From Brienomyrus brachyistius (Eukaryota; Chordata; Actinopteri; Osteoglossiformes; Mormyridae): DNA of 64,000 nt. Positions 57,492 to 64,000 of this stretch are shown in pieces. Location: assembly GCF_023856365.1 (NCBI RefSeq), contig NC_064545.1:1364001-1428000 (forward strand). The letters are read 5' to 3'. The notes below the pieces were generated by a model, which was not told where the DNA came from, searched no databases, and saw nothing but the letters and a program-made list of their open reading frames with translations. A program made the translations under genes and the position numbers. Position 1 is the stretch's first letter, and each line of letters opens with the position of its first letter.

Positions 57492-60434
57492 AAAAAAAAT
57501 GCCCCCCATACAGCACCAGCAGCAGCCTGAAGGGCAGCAGGCTGGTTTTAACATGGAGAATCCATTCTGGAGTCTCCAGTGAGTCATCAAACTCCCACTT
57601 TGATTCGCCGTGACAGCGCCTGGCAACACCACTCACTATCGCCGCCCTCTAGGATTCAGCTTCTCCTCTGTGCTACTCAGAGCCCATCTTCTTCACCACA
57701 GCCACAGAGAACATGAGTGGGTGTCAGGTAACAGAACATAACACTCTACGTTTGGCAGAGGGACAACAGGAACGGGGAGCATTCGCAATTAAGATGGACG
57801 TCAGGGGCAAAACGGAGCCTCATATGAGGGAATGACCCGTAAATGCCTTTAACACTCACACGTCACTCCAGAATGAGTATTTACATTGCTGAGGCAGCAC
57901 AGAGTGAATCTAACAGAATGTACCAATTAAATTCATGACACTCAGCTGTACCTACTTTGTAAAATATTTCTCTGAGGAGAACACAGCTCTGAAGTCCTTT
58001 TAACTTAAAAGCACGTGTGTTGGTGAAGCCCACTGGCACAGTGCTGCAGTGATAGCCGTATCTCAGGGCCTTAATGAGGAAACATGACTTTGTTTGCATT
58101 CCGCCTTCAGATCCGCTGTTCCTCACTGTGACTTTCAAGGTTTGTAATTAGCTATCGTTATGCTTTAGGAACTCGCCGGCTGAAGCAGGAGCAGATACAC
58201 AGTGCTTTGTCATGAGGAATGGAAATGAGATTTCCGTGGAAGGTACTGCGTTTGGGGGCCGCTGCCCCGCCCCCCACTTTGGAGAGTACCGAGCTGGCAC
58301 TAGAACAGCAGCCCCCCAAGCAGTGCCCTGTCGGGGGGCCGAGCTTCCCGCAGCCCTAAATACTGGCCCACGGCAGTAGGTCTGGCTATTAGAAACAAAA
58401 CCCTCGGTGGTGCTGCGAGCCGGGTGTTTGAAATGGAAACAGGCGTGATGCCTTGTGCAGGAAGAGACAGAAATACCCAGCATACATATCAGAGGAAAAA
58501 GGAAAAGGTGTATGGATTGGCCTTTTCCTTTCAATAACATTTTTACAAGAAAACACACTGCCAGATTTAGAAGGCAAACACTAATTCTGCTGTATTGAAT
58601 TGCAAGCATTCCCCTTGATACTGGACAATCAGGTTCACGGTACAAAATAATGACAGCCGGCCTCATTTTAGCAGATTATTTGTCTCACTGGGAAAGCTTT
58701 GCGCGCTCTTTGTTCGCATGCAAAGACTTGCTTAACTTTCAGGGTTGTTACTCAAAGAACATAAATTCGCCAACAACAAGCGAATGTGATCCTATTCCCA
58801 AAAAGGTAATATGTGTCCATAAACTGAAAATAAGCATCTTTTTCCTAATATGAATTTTTACATTCAGCTGTTGCCATGAAAAGATCTGGAACAGACTATA
58901 AATCTAAACATAAGTGCGTGCACAAAATGAAAGCTATCACACACTGTCCTGACCTTAAACACTTAGAATCATTTTACAAAAAGGATCACTCTTTTAAAAA
59001 TTGGACTAAATGTCTTTATGGATATTCCAGTTAATATGAATTCAGGGCATTGGATTGAATCAAATGAACAGCACAAATTTTTACTTTACAACAAACCAAT
59101 TACGAGAGCAAATTTCCAAAAGCATGTTTCTTGCTTAACTAAATGTAGGTCATGCTTGTTCCCTGTCCACAAACTGCTTTCATTAAAGACTGATTAACAC
59201 CCGCAATGTTAACAGAACCATTGAGGGGTGTAAAGGAGCAACATCATTAAATTGTAACTGAAGACATTCCACTTCCATTTCCTGTAGTCATACATTTACT
59301 GCTCGAACTTCAAAGGTCTTCATGTTACCTGAATTTCTTTCCTTCCCGTTGTCCATTGATGGAAATTCCACATTTTTTCTAACTAGATTTACATTCAACA
59401 AAGGCAACATGAAAAAGTTTTACTGGGATTTTTAGCAACTACATAATGCAATGCTCTACAAGAAGGTGTCAGTATTTGCAAGAAGGTAATGGAGTCCAGA
59501 TTTACTAGTTGGAAATGTACAAACTTAACATAAAATTAAACTCATGACAGAGCACAGCACCTTTTGTGTTGTGTTGTCTGGCTGTAATTGTTTTTGTTTA
59601 AAATAATGAACAACATGACACAGGCTGTGAAAGCCAACGATGAATTACGGCCAGCTAAACACCACTATTTTGGTGAGAGTTTTTACTCAGCCATATTGCA
59701 GCAAACATCTCATTCTTTCATGCTCTGCTCTTTTGGTGTAGAGAAGGGGGCACAGACAGCAGGCACAATCTGCAAGACATATTTACACACCTTCATTTGC
59801 TATTGATGCCTATTCACAAGCGCCCTGATCGCAATACCAATTCATTTCCCTATATCACTAGTCATCAAAATGGGCCATTAATCCAGCCCGCACTCCATTC
59901 AAATGCTAAGAATTTTCCTCTCACAAGAAGAAACATTTGTCCAACAGCACGGCAATAAACACTCACTGCGATGACTGATCAGAAGCTTAATACACATTAA
60001 AGAAAACTGGGAACATTTGACTTTGGAATTCGCTTTCAATAGAATGAACCACCTTCAGAAAATAACAGTTCAAGACATAAAGCATCTTCAGTTTTAATGA
60101 CCATTTCGAAACAGTTACAAAATTGCCAACAGCATTGTAGTTTTCTCCTGATTCAGTCCAGGCAAACCATGGGAAGTAATTCCTGTCTTTGTACATTCCT
60201 CTAATTCATTACTTTAGCATAATTATGTCCCGTAATTTCCTGTAATACATTGCAGTCTGTTATGAGTGTCAACACAATAAGAGAAATTAATGTGTTATTA
60301 ATAAAGTCCTGTTGCAGACAAAACTGCGCTGTCTCAACTCTGCATGGTACGGAGAAGAAAGCAGTAACAAGCAGTAATAGTACTTTGCCATTTTGATCAT
60401 CATGCATCTGCCTATTAATAATAGTGACCAAGCT

Positions 60435-60459
60435 AAAAAAAAAAAAAAAAGAAAAAAAA
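60435..60459. repeat. Poly-A tract
   Basis: Sixteen A residues, one G, then eight A residues. No retroposed gene body is recognised upstream. Confidence 0.9.
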
Positions 60460-62618
60460 GCAGAACATTAAAAGGCCTTTTTATTGCAATTCAACTGCGC
60501 CGTATTTTGTCGTGAGCAGGTCACTAGCAAATTACTGTCAGATCCTCACTTGGCCACCTTTCATTTAAAGGATCCCATGGCAACCTAGACATCTTGGACT
60601 TGAGTGAAAAACTTTCTCAAAGCCAGAAATGACCGTGGATGCCGATTTGAAAAGTGTGTTGCAGTTTATGGGGAAAACAGCCTACGTGCTGAATGTTCAA
60701 ACCACTGTGTGCATACGCAGGCTGGCGTTTAATTATTCATGCCTTCTATTCCATTTATTTACTTAACATGTGAGACAGAGAAAACACTTTGGAGGAAATA
60801 TTCGAAAGAGAGAATAATTTGTGGAGCGCTGGTTATTATTTTTGATGTTGCAATTTCTGACACTTTGATGCAATCAGTGGATAGCCGGGGCATCCTGTCT
60901 TCTCCGGGGAGCTGGCTGTCAGGACTGAGAGGCTGGTGGGTAGATAATTATCAGAGATCAAACCCTGCTAGTTAGCAGGCAGGAACGGCAGGCAAATGCC
61001 AAGAAGCAGCCAATGTATCACAAACTCCTGTTCAAGGATATCCTAATTGCTATAAGGGCTTCTTTCACGACTGGCACGTCAAGAGATGCCAGGTACAATG
61101 TTACCATACTGGCCCAAAACTCCTCTTGCATATGGTGGATTATGACAAAGGGCAATGGCGGTGATAGAGGATTTTTGCAGTGTCTAGCTCCAAGGACACT
61201 CAGGCAGGCTAGAGCCAAATAATAAACATCATATGAACTTTCCAAGATAACAGCATTAATTACTCAATTACTGGTCTAGAACGAGAAGCTTGTTATGGTG
61301 CAGTGATTTTCCAGGGTTGTGCTCACTACATGTGCATCACGCTTTCCTCTTACAATGACACTCTAGGTCAAAGTAAACAAATTGGAGGGATAGCCAGCTG
61401 AAGGGAGTAACCTTAAGTGCTCTATGGAACAAATTTATACTAATACATGGAAAACTAAGCGAATGCTACCCACAGAATCACTGCCCATACTGATTTAACA
61501 TGACAATTTGATCAGGTTTTAAAGTAATCACCTTTCAATGAAATATACAAGAGGTAGCACTGGAATTCTGCCTCCTGAGAATTGTCACCTATGCATTGGT
61601 CAGTCTTGTTTTGAGTGCCAACATGTGACTTTTTTCCAAGGTCATTTACCAATCTCATAAAATCAACATCCAAAGAAACAGGTGTCTTTCACAGTCCCCG
61701 GGAATGTAGAAACATTTAATCTGCGCTCCCTCCTTCTTGAAAACATCACCCGGACACTCCTTCAGCAGTGAGAAAGACAGCAATAAAATAATAAAATTAA
61801 GCTTTATAATGAAAAGGATAAATGGGCTCTGTCTTTCCTTGAATGCAGCGTCATACATTAGCATAAGAAAGCTCTCCTTCGACTGGTAATGGCCCCGCAT
61901 CTCTGACATTAAGTAGCACTTTCGCCGCTCCGTGTCTTCACACACTACTTTCAAAACACAACAGGCCCAATTCATTCTCCTCCCCTCCTCCGGTTCACAT
62001 GCAATGAAACCTTTCACACACTCACAAGTAGAAAGGGAGTAGGGTTTCCAACCGCACCACAATTCAGGCCTGGCCTTTCTTATTTTAATTGCCTCCCTAA
62101 TTGGTAATGTTTATGGGTTTTCATCTGCCCGGGGTGAAACTCTGCCATGCTGGCTATACGTTTATGGAGAGGGTAGAGGACAAAGAAAAAGACGTCTGGA
62201 GAGATCATATGACGAAAAATGTTATGTAAACTAACAAGTCATATAAAAGAAAAAAAGATGAACAAACCAAAATGTGGGAGATATAAAACAAAAAGGGAAA
62301 GCCCCCCTAACCTTGATTCTTCATGTAAAGCACCAGAGGGGTACAAATGATGTCAAGCAGCAGTTATCCAACACCAAGGACCTCATCCTTAGCTCCGCAC
62401 ACCGCTGTCAGATTTAAAGTGACTCCCCCTCTCAGTGCCTGCAGATAAGGCTGGAAAAGCACAGCACTCGATGGACCTGATTAATTCCCTGGAACGAAGG
62501 TTTGTCTTCCTCAGCTCACTGAATGACTTCATCCTGGTAGATGAGGTCACCAGAGTCAAGGCAATAAAGTAGCTGATATTCACGTTAAAGCAGGCTTTCA
62601 GAGCTGTCAGCCAATGGC

Positions 62619-62641
62619 GGGGGGGGGGGGGGGGGGGGGGG
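62619..62641. repeat. Poly-G tract, longest G run in the window
   Basis: Twenty-three consecutive G residues. Confidence 0.95.
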
Positions 62642-63044
62642 CGCAGTTCTTTTTTCTCTGTGCGTCTTTCAGTGAGACTCTAGACAATTCACTCTCTCTC
62701 ATTGCTACAACAAGGAGAATAATTGGCCGCCAAATAAATCGAGGCAGAGCCAATCAGAGTTTACAGCCATGCTTTCCTTATCATATAAAACGGCTTTAAA
62801 ATGTACCCTCCGCCCAGAGTGAATAATAGATAACATGAAAAAGGTGTCTGCCCTCTCAAACATCACGGATTCAATTTTTAACTTCCAATTAGGTTCTTTT
62901 AAGATAACGAAGCATATCATACTTTTGGATTAAATGTCATTAGCATTTTCTAAATATTGTGATAGAGGTAACAGCTGTGCGCTATTATAAGTTTGGATAA
63001 AAATCTGTGTTACTTAGCCTAAAACGGCAAAGCAAATTGTGAAG

Positions 63045-63070
63045 AAAAAAAAAAAAAAAAAAAAAAAAAA
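63045..63070. repeat. Poly-A tract
   Basis: Twenty-six consecutive A residues. The upstream sequence shows no recognisable SINE or processed gene. Confidence 0.95.
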
Positions 63071-63079
63071 GACGCAGGC

Positions 63080-63290
63080 ACATATTTCAGCTCTTTATTT
63101 ATGGCATTATAAAAAGGGACAATTCTTTGATATGCAATAAATTCCGTCTCGCTGAGCTGCCGCCTCCATTTCATCTTGACAGGTGCGATTTCTGCATAGC
63201 CCTCAGAAGTCGAGTCACTTCACATAATCTGAATTCACATATCAACTGTTGTTTGCACTTGAACGATTCGGCGTTGATGGGCCTTTCACA
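63080..63290. promoter_or_regulatory. Candidate cis-regulatory element (unproven)
   Basis: A repeat-free stretch between two A tracts contains TTTATTTATGGCATTATAAA, GATATGCAATAAATTCC and CATCTTGACAGGTGCG. The last contains the TGACAG core used by TALE homeodomain proteins and an E-box-like CAGGTG. Texture is the only support. Confidence 0.22.
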
Positions 63291-64000
63291 GAATAAAAAA
63301 AAAAAAAAACCTCTCCCTGCTTGACAAGGGTAATGAATGGCGAGGCGGGCCCCCTCAATCCATCGTGCCACTGGTACAGTGCAGCCTGCGGTGATACATG
63401 GCACAATGCGCTCATAAAGCAGGCCCCTCTTTTGACCTCTGCCGGCACAGTGGAAGCGGAGGGGCGTTTATGATCGCGGCTGAATCCAGCAGCCAATAAT
63501 GACTGAAATAACCATTCAAAACCTTTAGGGTAAACGGCATGCCGGCCGAGGGCTTGGGAACGATATATATTGAGCCCCTGAGATGACAAGGTCATTTCGG
63601 AAGGACAGAAATGATATGTGAGGAGAGGAAATGGTGAGAGATGTATGTAGGCCCAGAGAGGCGGCACAGCTGGCCAGTGTCACATGGAATGGAGCTTTCA
63701 GAAGAGGAGTGGGGGGTGAGGACGAGCAAGGAAACCAGCAGGAAAGGTCTTCACTCTCAGATCAATCAAACACAACACTGGCATTCCGACATCAGAAATT
63801 ATTGTTGCAGTTCGACAGATTCAGAAAATAAATTTGCAGTACTGCCACTACATTCAAATACTAAGCAACCAAAATTTTCCCCAAAACCACAGTTGTTTCT
63901 AATAGAAGATCAACAGAACACAGCTACAAGTCAGACTTCCCCTGCAGGTAGTAATTTCACGTTCATTCCGATGGATCGTATGAAAGTCTGTAGAGGACAT

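Larger units (their letters stand above)
52035..64000. other. Long stretch without recognised genes or mobile elements
   Basis: About 12 kb hold only simple repeats: C-rich low-complexity text at 52924-52979, a G run near 53720-53732, C12 at 56232, C14 at 57478, A16 at 60435, G23 at 62619 and A26 at 63045. The longest frame (58148-58666, minus, 172 residues) has no domain and reads like chance. From about 57.9 kb onward the sequence is repeat-poor with octamer-like and TAATTA-type motifs, the texture of a gene desert. Confidence 0.45.

Noticed and set aside
58148..58666. Minus-strand open frame of 172 residues
   Set aside because: No motif, signal peptide or family resemblance; low-complexity text and no flanking exon signals.
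1..64000. Endogenous retrovirus or LTR element
   Set aside because: No paired long terminal repeats, primer-binding site or gag/pol/env-like frames were recognised.
1..64000. Bacterial or phage-type system
   Set aside because: Microsatellites, SINEs, LINE tails, Tc1/hAT elements and absence of dense genes all point to vertebrate nuclear DNA.

Overview
The window looks like intergenic or deep-intronic DNA from a ray-finned fish. I found no intact protein-coding gene, no functional RNA gene and no prokaryotic-style operon. The evidence for a fish is the repeat content: an internally deleted Tc1-like transposon, tRNA-derived SINEs, hAT-like miniature elements, LINE 3' tails that end in GGAT-type repeats, and many GT/CA, GA, TA and G/C simple repeats. 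None of this fixes the species.

Layout. Bases 1-9.3 kb hold a fragment of a short TTGTGGGGAC-ended repeat, a LINE tail and a Tc1-like relic (1.4-2.4 kb). These are followed by mostly unique DNA, a minus-strand SINE (6.7-6.9 kb) and two TTGTGGGGAC repeats arranged as a palindrome (8.8-9.25 kb). From 9.3 to 13.1 kb I see nothing beyond simple repeats. At 13.1-14.3 kb a broken transposon-type protein gene is interrupted by a LINE reverse-transcriptase fragment. At 15.4-17.2 kb there is a dense nest: a partial element, a foldback element with a tRNA-like head in both arms, another terminal-inverted-repeat element in its centre, and a TTGTGGGGAC copy ending in an 18-bp minisatellite. From 17.2 to 26 kb unique DNA is broken by one hAT-like miniature element, one SINE and one element fragment. 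From 26 to 46.8 kb there are four compact terminal-inverted-repeat elements, one with a perfect 8-bp target duplication, and one larger element with a smaller one nested inside. From 46.8 to 64 kb there is one more TTGTGGGGAC copy, a LINE tail and microsatellites, then about 12 kb with no recognisable mobile DNA.

No genes act together here. The repeat-poor stretches contain clustered homeodomain-type AT-rich cores and look like the gene deserts that surround vertebrate developmental regulators, but that is an impression: conservation cannot be measured from one sequence. The best unusual items are the LINE/transposon chimera, the foldback element and the palindromic repeat pair. I found no convincing new biological system.
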